Of a stretch of DNA of 13,305 nucleotides, positions 1 through 6,884 are shown in pieces. The position numbers and the translations under genes were made by a program. Position 1 is the stretch's first letter. Each line of letters starts with the position of its first letter. The stretch is from Planctomycetota bacterium (lineage in GTDB: Bacteria; Planctomycetota; Planctomycetia; Planctomycetales; Planctomycetaceae), in NCBI GenBank assembly GCA_029977045.1, contig JAPOLP010000061.1, positions 1-13,305 of the forward strand. Reading direction: 5' to 3'. The notes beneath the pieces were generated by a model. It was given only the letters and a program-made list of their open reading frames with translations. It did not search any database and was not told the DNA's origin.

Positions 1-864
1 AGCGATACCTGTGACATCGACGGCTTCTGGACACGTCCAGTCAACGGCGCCTCTGGCAACATCTTCCGCCCCACAAGCTTCGATACGCCAGATGCCAGCC
101 GCACCTTCAGTGGCGTCTATTCGACGTACAAAGGGTTCGAGAACGCGACGTTCGACATCTACTGGTTGTTCCTCGACGAAAACGACGACAAGGCTACCAG
201 GATCGACGGCCAGCGACACACGATCGGCGGGCGGCTTGATCGCACGATTGCCCGTACAGATAGCTGCGGAAACACGATTGGCACGTTCGCGTTTGAAGCA
301 GAAGGAGCGATCCAGGCTGGCCACCACGAAGACTTCCAGGCAGCCGTCGACGAAAGCATCTGGGCAGCGATGTTCCACACGAAACTGGCCTACACGTTCA
401 ATCAGGCGGCGTGGACGCCAACAATCACGGGGCTGTTCTACTGGGCATCTGGCGACAGCAATCCCGGCGACGGTGAGAACAACAACTTCAGCACACTGTT
501 CCCGCTGGGGCACGCCTACTGGGGCATCATCGACAACCTGGACGGTAGCAACCTGTTTGACTACTCGGTGCAGGCCAGCATCAAGCCGACCGACAAATTC
601 ACGTTCGTCACGGCAGCACACTGGTTCTTCCAGGACGAAACGTCCTCGCCAATCTTCAACGTGGCGGGAGCTCCTGTCGGCCAGTCCGGAACAGACGCCG
701 GGATCGGTACGGAACTCGACCTGATCGCGACCTACCAGGCCAGCAAGACGCTGCAGATCGAAGCGGGCTACCAGTGGTTCTGGTACGGCGACGCGGTCAA
801 CGACGGCCCTGCCGTCCGCGACGATGCCAGCCAGTTCTACCTGATGACCACGCTGGGATTCTGA
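1..864 (+). CDS. Alginate-export-family outer-membrane porin, C-terminal part (5' end outside window)
   Basis: The frame is open from base 1 to the TGA at 862-864, giving 287 residues of a protein that begins outside the window. The translation is rich in alternating aromatic and polar strands typical of an outer-membrane beta-barrel. It contains the stretches FWTRPVNG, FSGVYSTYKGFENATFDIYW, FYWASGDSNPGDGENN and FPLGHAYWGIIDNLDG, which I recognise from planctomycete members of the alginate export (AlgE-like) porin family. The last residues, FYLMTTLGF, end in a C-terminal Phe, the usual signal for barrel insertion by the BAM machinery. The real substrate cannot be read from sequence; in this family it may be a sugar polymer or small anions, and alginate should not be assumed. 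A nested hairpin terminator follows directly. The beta-barrel call is firm and the family call is likely. Confidence 0.8.
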   Translation, partial: SDTCDIDGFWTRPVNGASGNIFRPTSFDTPDASRTFSGVYSTYKGFENATFDIYWLFLDENDDKATRIDGQRHTIGGRLDRTIARTDSCGNTIGTFAFEAEGAIQAGHHEDFQAAVDESIWAAMFHTKLAYTFNQAAWTPTITGLFYWASGDSNPGDGENNNFSTLFPLGHAYWGIIDNLDGSNLFDYSVQASIKPTDKFTFVTAAHWFFQDETSSPIFNVAGAPVGQSGTDAGIGTELDLIATYQASKTLQIEAGYQWFWYGDAVNDGPAVRDDASQFYLMTTLGF

Positions 865-882
865 CAAACCCGTTCGGTTCAG

Positions 883-940
883 AACGCGGCTCGGATGCTG
901 GAATCTGCACTGCAGAATCTGGCAAACGAGCCGCGTTTTT
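883..940 (+). terminator. Nested rho-independent-type terminator after the porin gene
   Basis: A perfect 11-bp inverted repeat pairs AACGCGGCTCG (883-893) with CGAGCCGCGTT (927-937), and the right arm runs into five T residues (936-940). The 33-base interior holds a second perfect dyad, TCTGCA-C-TGCAGA (904-916). It begins 18 bases after the porin stop codon, so it most likely ends the porin transcript. Confidence 0.75.
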
Positions 941-976
941 CATGCGCGGCCCGAAAACTGTGCCTCAACGCTGCAT

Positions 977-994
977 CAGTCCGGAGCCGGACTG
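977..994. promoter_or_regulatory. Perfect operator-like dyad upstream of the CcsA-like gene
   Basis: CAGTCCGG (977-984) and CCGGACTG (987-994) form a perfect 8-bp inverted repeat with only 2 bases between the arms. That spacer is too short for a full RNA hairpin loop, so a site for a dimeric DNA-binding protein is more likely. It abuts a weak promoter-like pair, TTGGAC (995-1000) and TACGAT (1017-1022), spaced by 16 bp. The start codon is at 1072. The regulator is unknown. Confidence 0.4.
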
Positions 995-1071
995 TTGGAC
1001 GATCGCCGACTCCAGCTACGATAGCACCGTTGATTGCTCTCAGGCCCTGTCGTTCATCGGAGAATCGTTTT

Positions 1072-1920
1072 ATGGAGAAGGTCAGCGTTGTCTGCTTTCT
1101 CTCGAGTTACCTGCTCGCCGTCGGCTTCGCGCTGCTGCGGTTGCGAGGCAAAGGTGCGCTGCATCGATTGCTGACGCTGGGAGCTACCACTGCGGGATTC
1201 GTTGCTCAGACGATCTATCTGTGGGTTCGAGCCCGTAATGCAGACCTGCCACCGCTGCTGGTATCCGTGCATGACTGGTTGCTGGTCCTCGCGTGGGTTG
1301 CCGTACTGATCTTTCTGTTTGTCTCGTTGCTCGATCGCGATCTGCCGCTGGGCGTCTTCGTGCTGCCAGTCGTACTCATCCTGGTAGTCGCGTCGCGTTT
1401 TCTGCAGGTCGAACCAGACGCGGGCATGGCGAAGGCCGAACTGGCTCAGGCGTCAACACGCGGCTGGGTGATGCTCCACACGTCGTTTCTGATGCTGGGG
1501 ATCGCCGGCGTGATTGGCAGCCTGGTTCTCGCCGCGATGTATCTGCTGCAGCATCGGCGTCTGAAACACAAGCAGCGTATGACCGACGGCGTGCAGCTTC
1601 CGAATCTCGCCCGTCTGGAACGCTGGAATCGTTGGGCTGTGATTCTCTGTGTGCCGATGCTGACACTCGGCATGGCGGCCGGAGTCCTGCTGTCGACTCA
1701 AACCGGAGCGGCCAGCGTGAGCTTTGGAGATCCCGTGATCCTGGGTAGCGTCGTCGGCTGGCTCGTGATGTTCTGCTTCTTCGCCTGGATGCTCGGAACG
1801 AAGCGTCCCGCCGCGAAGCAGATTGCGATGCTGACCGTGTGGGCGTGCAGTTTTCTACTGCTGACGATCGTCGGTCTGGTGGTGATTACCGGAAGCGGTC
1901 ACCAGGTCATGTCAGTCTGA
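1072..1920 (+). CDS. CcsA/HemX-like cytochrome c assembly family membrane protein
   Basis: This 282-residue protein has eight predicted transmembrane helices, at roughly 3-22, 33-52, 66-86, 92-110, 132-160, 187-208, 222-242 and 251-272. The layout fits the CcsA/CcmC/HemX superfamily, which handles heme in cytochrome c maturation or affects heme synthesis in the inner membrane. His136 in GWVMLHTSFLMLG and His277 in the terminal GSGHQ match two conserved membrane-edge histidines of the family. The helix-5 end, MYLLQHRRLK, matches the usual YLxQxxxLK pattern. The tryptophan-rich WWD heme motif of true CcsA is not visible; the equivalent stretch (about 205-230) keeps only an Asp-Pro. This favours a HemX-like role over a full cytochrome c synthase. 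I chose ATG 1072, where the hydrophobic sequence begins, because GGAG at 1059-1062 is a suitable ribosome binding site; the frame is open further upstream, but that part is not membrane-like. No hemA or other cytochrome gene is adjacent. Confidence 0.72.
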   Translation: MEKVSVVCFLSSYLLAVGFALLRLRGKGALHRLLTLGATTAGFVAQTIYLWVRARNADLPPLLVSVHDWLLVLAWVAVLIFLFVSLLDRDLPLGVFVLPVVLILVVASRFLQVEPDAGMAKAELAQASTRGWVMLHTSFLMLGIAGVIGSLVLAAMYLLQHRRLKHKQRMTDGVQLPNLARLERWNRWAVILCVPMLTLGMAAGVLLSTQTGAASVSFGDPVILGSVVGWLVMFCFFAWMLGTKRPAAKQIAMLTVWACSFLLLTIVGLVVITGSGHQVMSV

Positions 1921-1969
1921 GACTTCTCTGCATCTCGTTGCCGCCAGCGACTTCGGGCAGCCGCCGGGT

Positions 1970-3022
1970 TCAGGCAGAACGGCGGATCGAATCGCTCGGA
2001 GACTCCAGTTCGCCGCTGATCAGCAGGCCACGCAGAACCGATCTTGCCGACGGAGCCGCAGCTCGCGGGATCTGACACTTGACGGGCAACCTGCACTGTC
2101 CGATCACGTCGGCAATCAGAGACTCGAAGCCAGGTGTTCCAGCGAGCCCGCCAGAGCAGACCACAGCGACCGGCTGCGGAATACTTGCCACGCGAGGAGT
2201 TCGTCGCAGTTCGGCATCGAATGCCGCGATGAGCTTCTCTGCGGTCTGTCGCAGCGACGCGGCAACTGCGTGCTCAATACTTGCCGATGGTGACCTCTCG
2301 GACGGAACGACCTCTTCCCGAAGTCGCTGAATCACCATCTCGTCGACGACGGTCTTCGCAGTCGCAGCATCGGATGTTGCTGACGGCTGGCCATGCCCGC
2401 GTTCGAGAAGCTGGTCGTCGATCGCGTGCCCGCCAAACTTTGTCTGAGCGTGACACAGTGGCTGTCCCCGGTGGGCGAGGACGGCTTCGCAACCACTGGC
2501 ACCAAACACAAGCCCGATTCCGGTGAATGCCGCATCGGCCAGTTCAGCGAGAATCAGTGCTTGAGCAGCAGGTACGATTCTGGGTTCGTAGCCCTGCAGT
2601 CGAACGATCCGGGAGTAGAATTCAGCATCCGCGTGTGACTCACTGGCTTCCAGTGCGATTCCAGAAGGCAGTGCCACACTGCAGATTTCTCCGCCAGCCG
2701 CAGCAACCGGCAGTACGGCTTCGACCAGGCAACCGACCAGCTGACGCCCCAGCGGATCAGTGGTCGGAACACGTCCGCCAGGCAGCAGCCGACGACTCGA
2801 CTCGCGAAACAAACTCGCGCTTTCCGTCGCCGCCTTGCCGAGCAGAACGATGTTTCCCTCGCTGAGCGAAAACGGAATACCTGCCTGGTCGAGCAGTCGC
2901 CGATGGGCCGGCGTGTCAGCAAGCACAGAATAGAGTGCCTCAATCGAACGCGCAACGAGCCGATCATCAACTCGTCGCAACGTGCGAAACCGCGAGGCAC
3001 CAGGATCGAGAGCGATCGTCAC
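1970..3022 (-). CDS. Divergent ASKHA-fold (MreB/PilM/Hsp70-like) protein with degenerate nucleotide motifs
   Basis: This 350-residue protein follows the order of motifs of actin-fold ATPases such as MreB. DPGAS (6-10) stands at the phosphate-1 loop. ALPSGI (117-122) stands where MreB has its VPSGI-type strand. A Gly-Tyr-Glu-Pro-Arg helix entry (144-148) corresponds to the MreB stretch before the EEPxAAA helix. FGASG (173-177) replaces the phosphate-2 DIGGGT loop, KFGGHAIDDQL (195-205) matches GGDxxD, and SGGLAGTPGFESL (290-302) matches the adenosine motif GGxxxxPGF. The length equals MreB. Key residues are missing: the phosphate-2 Asp and the acidic residue of the EEP helix. ATP hydrolysis is therefore doubtful and this may be a binding-only scaffold. 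The start is GTG at 3020-3022, with AGGTGA at 3025-3030 as an excellent ribosome binding site. It overlaps the stop codon of the membrane-protein gene by 4 bp, implying translational coupling. The fold call is fairly good; the specific function is unknown. Confidence 0.62.
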   Translation of the reverse strand: MTIALDPGASRFRTLRRVDDRLVARSIEALYSVLADTPAHRRLLDQAGIPFSLSEGNIVLLGKAATESASLFRESSRRLLPGGRVPTTDPLGRQLVGCLVEAVLPVAAAGGEICSVALPSGIALEASESHADAEFYSRIVRLQGYEPRIVPAAQALILAELADAAFTGIGLVFGASGCEAVLAHRGQPLCHAQTKFGGHAIDDQLLERGHGQPSATSDAATAKTVVDEMVIQRLREEVVPSERSPSASIEHAVAASLRQTAEKLIAAFDAELRRTPRVASIPQPVAVVCSGGLAGTPGFESLIADVIGQCRLPVKCQIPRAAAPSARSVLRGLLISGELESPSDSIRRSA

Positions 3023-5589
3023 TGGTCACCTCGCTTTTCCTGATCAACCGACGACAGCACTCGATCAAGCAGATCCGCAGTCTCGGCGACTGACCGGGCC
3101 GGCCTGATTGAGATTTCGGGCTGAGGTTCCTGTGTCGAAGCATTCGTCACGTTCGACGCCTTCGCTTCCTGGCCAGCCAACGGTTGCTCTTTGGCAACAG
3201 ACGGGCTGTGTACGATTGCCTGACCATCAGTTGCAGGCTGCGACGCTGTCACTGGCTGAGAGACCGCCGTCACGGTCGAGTGTCGTCGCAGGAATCGCGG
3301 TCGTGGAACACGGCTTTCGACAGCGTCAGAAACTTCTCGTCTCTCATTGCCTGTTCGAACCGCGTCGCCATCCTGCCAAACCTCCGATGGTCTCGGCGCC
3401 GACTCTGAAACATGCGTTTCGTGCTTCGACGACGCTGGCTCTTCAACTGCCGCAGCCTGACTGTCGGACGACTTTCTGACCGACCGTGAAGGAATGCCTG
3501 GTCGAGACACTGGCTGGTGGCCGCTGTCGACTCGAAATGCTCGGCAACTCGCTTTGGGGGGAGTCGTTGACTCTCGATCAGCCACGACTTTGGCCGGCAT
3601 CCGCGCGAGGTCGAGCGAAAATCCCGTTGATACTCGAGCACCAGCTTCGACGACTGGTGAATGCTCGGCCGCCGGACGCAGTGGAACCATCGGCTGAGAT
3701 CGACCGGGCCGATCGTCGTGCCGAGGCGTTCGCGTATCTGTTGTTGTGCCAGTATCGGTCACCGGCGAATCCGACTCGTCAGACTCCGGATCAGCGGACG
3801 GCGGGGCACTACCGCGTCGAACGCCGGACTCACCGCCTGCTGCCAGAAAGTGGGGTTTAGGAACGGATGAATGAGCGGCATCGACTCGAACAATTGGCAT
3901 CGCTTTGCCAAAGAGTTGTTCGCCATTCGGTAATGAGACAGGCTCGTCTTCGATGGGCAGTTCATTCTGAATGATCCGTTCGAGCCAGAAACGCTCACCG
4001 GGATCCGCGACTGCTGGAAGGTCCGGTTTTCGCCAGGCCACAACGATCATCATCAGCAGAATTGACAGCACCACTCCGCCGCCGATAGCGAGTGCTGATA
4101 TCAGTGGCCAGTTCGCAGGCCTCGTCGGCTTCGGACTGACAGTGCCTTTTTGCACGGCCCCGAGAACCTGCGACTGCTGCTGGCTTGAGAGTGTTGCCGA
4201 AGGCGTTTTGTCGGATATCCGAACCTGGCCTGACGCGACTGACTCGGATTGAAAACTGGATTCGGCCCCAGGTTTGATCGCGGTCGGAAACGGCATGTTG
4301 TCGTCGTTTGAGGCAAGGCCTCGCTTGCTGTCAGCAGCAATCCTGTCACCGCGTCGCGGGACGCGACCGTTTGCTGTTTGAAGCTCGTTTCGTGCAGTGT
4401 CGGGTGGAACAGCAGAAGCATCGCCCGCAGGTGTCAGTGGCAATTCGACGGTCGGGTCTGATTCGGATGCCGACTCACTCCCGGTGCGTCGATCGACAAA
4501 CGACTGAAACGGCTTGGTGGCAGGTGAGCCGTTTGTTTTGTCGTCATTGAGGTTAACTCGTCCGGGTTGGTCATCCGTGCCTTGAGGCCGGTCCGCCTGG
4601 AGTGGAGTACCGCTCGACTCTACTGAGACAGACGACGGTGATGTCAGGATGTCGCGGACACGCTCCTCAGCATCCCGACGAAGTGGCTGATCACTGGCCG
4701 GTGACTGCCCCGGAGCGGGCTGTGCTTGCGGCGTGACCGAAGACCGTTGTGACGTCGGAGCAGGAACGGCAGCGGTGCCTGATGGCGACAGGCTGCGAGC
4801 ATATGGAATCTGTGCCAGCGGACGAGGTGCTCCAGGATTGCCAGCCAGCGGTGGTCCTGGTGTTGCAGCATCCTGCGGACCAATTAGCGGATCAGCCAGG
4901 CTCGGTCGAACCGGCGTGGGAAGCTGAGGAGGCAGGCGTGACGTATCGATCGTCGACGGTTTGAAGATGATCACCGAACAATCGGGGAGCAGCGTCGTTC
5001 CGTCTGTGTGCGAGAAACGTCGCGGCACGATGAATTCGGCCTGCGCCGCAGCAAGCTCTGCCTGCTCTTCCGATTGCCAAAGGCTCAGTGCGATTGATCT
5101 CGCACTCACCGACTGTCCGGGATTGCTTTCCGTCAGGAGCGGATACGGTAAGACGCCAAAGATTCCAATTCGGACGCGTCCATCGGCACTCTCGGCATTT
5201 GATTGACCTCCCCGGAACACCGTGCCGTGCGAGCTTTGGCCGTCGACAATGACAAGGTCGCCGGGCATCAGCCTTGTCGTCGAATTCCTGTCGTAGAAGG
5301 TGATGATCGAGCGGCCATTGCGAATGATTCGCACGTTCTTTGATGCTGTGTCCGTCAGACCGCGGGCGAAAACGTCGACAAGCTCGACGAGAGACGGTGA
5401 TGCTGTTGCCAGTTCAAACACCTGTGGGTTACGAACATGGCCCATCACCGCAAAGAGGTTCGAGCTGCCGTGTCGCGGAGGCGAGACGATAACCGCCTGT
5501 CGAATATTCTGAGCCGGCGTCGATCCGGATAGCGCGCAGCAGCCCAACAGGGCTGCCAGGCACGTCAGGAATCGACGATGTCGATACAT
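3019..5589 (-). CDS. Exported single-span membrane protein with SLBB-like domains and long disordered regions
   Basis: The 856 residues fall into clear parts. Residues 1-27 are a signal peptide with an arginine-rich start, a hydrophobic core and an Ala-Gln end. Residues 45-117 form an SLBB-like beta-grasp domain: VMGHVRNPQVFEL, a central helix, VRIIRNGR, then LMPGDLVIVDG. Residues 138-212 look like a second, degraded copy ending in LLPDCSVIIF. Residues 213-490 are Pro/Ser/Gln-rich and probably disordered. Residues 494-519 are a transmembrane helix followed by Arg-Lys. A conserved-looking segment (531-582) and a second disordered stretch precede a short C-terminal helix (830-850). The topology is thus domains outside and tail in the cytoplasm. 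SLBB domains are known from polysaccharide export proteins, where they bind glycans or oligomerise. Minus-strand AGGGG lies upstream of ATG 5589. The gene is translationally coupled to the ASKHA gene, which suggests a physical partner. No polysaccharide export neighbours are seen. Exact function is unknown. Confidence 0.68.
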   Translation of the reverse strand: MYRHRRFLTCLAALLGCCALSGSTPAQNIRQAVIVSPPRHGSSNLFAVMGHVRNPQVFELATASPSLVELVDVFARGLTDTASKNVRIIRNGRSIITFYDRNSTTRLMPGDLVIVDGQSSHGTVFRGGQSNAESADGRVRIGIFGVLPYPLLTESNPGQSVSARSIALSLWQSEEQAELAAAQAEFIVPRRFSHTDGTTLLPDCSVIIFKPSTIDTSRLPPQLPTPVRPSLADPLIGPQDAATPGPPLAGNPGAPRPLAQIPYARSLSPSGTAAVPAPTSQRSSVTPQAQPAPGQSPASDQPLRRDAEERVRDILTSPSSVSVESSGTPLQADRPQGTDDQPGRVNLNDDKTNGSPATKPFQSFVDRRTGSESASESDPTVELPLTPAGDASAVPPDTARNELQTANGRVPRRGDRIAADSKRGLASNDDNMPFPTAIKPGAESSFQSESVASGQVRISDKTPSATLSSQQQSQVLGAVQKGTVSPKPTRPANWPLISALAIGGGVVLSILLMMIVVAWRKPDLPAVADPGERFWLERIIQNELPIEDEPVSLPNGEQLFGKAMPIVRVDAAHSSVPKPHFLAAGGESGVRRGSAPPSADPESDESDSPVTDTGTTTDTRTPRHDDRPGRSQPMVPLRPAAEHSPVVEAGARVSTGFSLDLARMPAKVVADRESTTPPKASCRAFRVDSGHQPVSRPGIPSRSVRKSSDSQAAAVEEPASSKHETHVSESAPRPSEVWQDGDAVRTGNERREVSDAVESRVPRPRFLRRHSTVTAVSQPVTASQPATDGQAIVHSPSVAKEQPLAGQEAKASNVTNASTQEPQPEISIRPARSVAETADLLDRVLSSVDQEKRGDQ
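3025..3030 (-). promoter_or_regulatory. Ribosome binding site fixing the GTG start of the ASKHA gene
   Basis: On the minus strand, AGGTGA lies 2 codons before the GTG at 3022-3020, inside the end of the preceding gene. It matches the anti-Shine-Dalgarno core closely and supports the unusual start within the 4-bp overlap. Confidence 0.6.
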
Positions 5590-5949
5590 TGTCAGAAATG
5601 CCCCTGAAAGGACGGGGGACCGAATCAGACTTGCTGAAATTCAAGTTGAACGAGCCTGATCGCTGCCCTCATTACAAGTAGCTGCCGAGCCCGACCGCAG
5701 GCGAACGTTCCGTATGCGCAACGCGGGGAACGCCGCACAATCCGTACTATCGTCAAAGTTTCACACGCGACCTGAGCGAAATCACAGGATTGGCTCAAGA
5801 ACTCGCAAACGCGGTGTGCAAAAGGGCTCGCTGGCGTGTGCGAACGCTGGCAGACGAAGTTCCGGCACTGCAGAATGGCGACCCCCAGTCCTTGCCACTT
5901 CTGTATGTTGAGATCGCCTGAAGAACGGTCTCAGAAAGGCAACCCCCGC
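5590..5949. other. Divergent intergenic region between the SLBB gene and NAD kinase
   Basis: These 360 bases separate two genes reading away from each other and must carry both promoters, but I found no convincing -35/-10 pair. On the minus strand, the AGGGG ribosome binding site of the SLBB gene could pair with a CCCC run just upstream (about 5594-5611). The right half may hold a small frameshifted gene, described separately. No tRNA or terminator was seen. Confidence 0.5.
5714..5921 (+). pseudogene. Possible small protein gene interrupted by a 1-base frameshift
   Basis: ATG 5714 opens a frame that reads only a few plausible residues. The reading frame one base further on is open from 5682 to the TGA at 5919-5921 but has no ATG or GTG near its beginning. 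If one G is skipped in the GGGG run at 5725-5728, the two join into a 68-residue protein that starts MRNAGTPHNPYYRQSF. It continues through a helix-like stretch, LSEITGLAQELANAVCK, to the C-terminal LPLLYVEIA. In the joined frame the second codon position is clearly the least GC-rich, as expected of coding DNA. The stop lies 28 bases before the NAD kinase start, so the two would be cotranscribed. I do not recognise the family. It may be a sequencing error, a true pseudogene, or chance. Confidence 0.3.
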
Positions 5950-6825
5950 ATGGAGCGCAAACCGATTCGTTTCGTCCTGCTGACGCGGGACAACAGCGAA
6001 CGAATTCAGCGCACTGCCGAGTCGCTCGTTCAGTTTTTATCGACGCAGTCGGATACTGAACTCGTCGCTTCTGCAGTGGTCGAGGACGTCGACGCCGAAC
6101 TCTGTGCGACTACTGACCTGGTTATCGTGCTCGGTGGCGACGGAGCGATTCTCCGAGCCTGTCGCAAACTTGGTGATCATCAGCGACCGATCATTGGCAT
6201 CAACCGCGGGCGACTTGGGTTCCTCGCCGACCTGTCCTATGACGAATTTCGCGACCGCTTTGACGAGATTCGGTCAGGGGCTCTCGAGTTCACCGACCAC
6301 CTGATGTTTGAAACTGAGCTGCATTCAGCGGATGGAGCGACAGAGACGTTTCTCGGATTGAACGAGGCTGCCGTCAGTGCGGGGGCAGCGCTCCAGATGG
6401 TCGAGGTCGAACTGAAAATCGACGAACTGCCGGACACGCGCACCAGTTGCGACGGCCTCATCATCAGTACGCCAGTCGGGTCGACGGCTCACAGCCTGTC
6501 CGCGGGCGGGCCGGCAATCCGGCAGGATCTCGATGTCTTTCTGGTCACGCCGATCTGCCCGCACACTCTGTCGAACCGCTGCCTGGTCGACGACGCCAGT
6601 CGCACTTACCGCCTGACCCTGCCCGACGCTCGAACAGACGTCGTGCTTGTCATCGACGGTCAGATTCGACGTCCGTTCCGGGTCGGAGATGAAGTCATCA
6701 TTCGCCGGGCTAAACCAAAGTTCCGGCTCGCGCGTCTGGCCGGGCACAACTACTACGCGGTACTGCAGAACAAACTTGGCTGGAGCGGACAGCCTCGCTA
6801 CACGTCCAGCGACCACGACGATTAA
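5950..6825 (+). CDS. nadK: NAD kinase (ATP/polyphosphate-NAD kinase)
   Basis: NAD kinase phosphorylates NAD+ to NADP+ in the cytoplasm and supplies NADPH for biosynthesis and oxidative defence. The 291 residues carry the whole family signature. LGGDGAILRA (61-70) is the diacylglycerol-kinase-like GGDG loop, and IGINRGRLGFLADL (82-95) follows. Asn138-Glu139 form the NE/D substrate motif. CDGLIISTPVGSTAHSLSAGGP (167-188) is the conserved glycine-rich segment, here with His-Ser where many homologues have Tyr. CPHTLSNR (203-210) and DGQ (236-238) complete it. The length is normal. The start at ATG 5950 is preferred because AAGG at 5936-5939 is well spaced and the protein then begins at the first beta strand; in-frame ATGs at 5836 and 5905 would add an unlikely basic leader. 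The hydrolase gene follows 59 bases later on the same strand and may be cotranscribed. Confidence 0.93.
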   Translation: MERKPIRFVLLTRDNSERIQRTAESLVQFLSTQSDTELVASAVVEDVDAELCATTDLVIVLGGDGAILRACRKLGDHQRPIIGINRGRLGFLADLSYDEFRDRFDEIRSGALEFTDHLMFETELHSADGATETFLGLNEAAVSAGAALQMVEVELKIDELPDTRTSCDGLIISTPVGSTAHSLSAGGPAIRQDLDVFLVTPICPHTLSNRCLVDDASRTYRLTLPDARTDVVLVIDGQIRRPFRVGDEVIIRRAKPKFRLARLAGHNYYAVLQNKLGWSGQPRYTSSDHDD

Positions 6826-6884
6826 CCAGGACGCCGCTGACTGTCAGAAACAGCTGTAGCGTTCCCAGGAGAAAGTAACCTTCA

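Noticed and set aside
3108..3860. Several open frames of 60-125 residues on the plus strand opposite the SLBB gene
   Set aside because: They are arginine-rich, low-complexity shadows of the minus-strand gene, which has a signal peptide, domains and a well-placed coupled neighbour.
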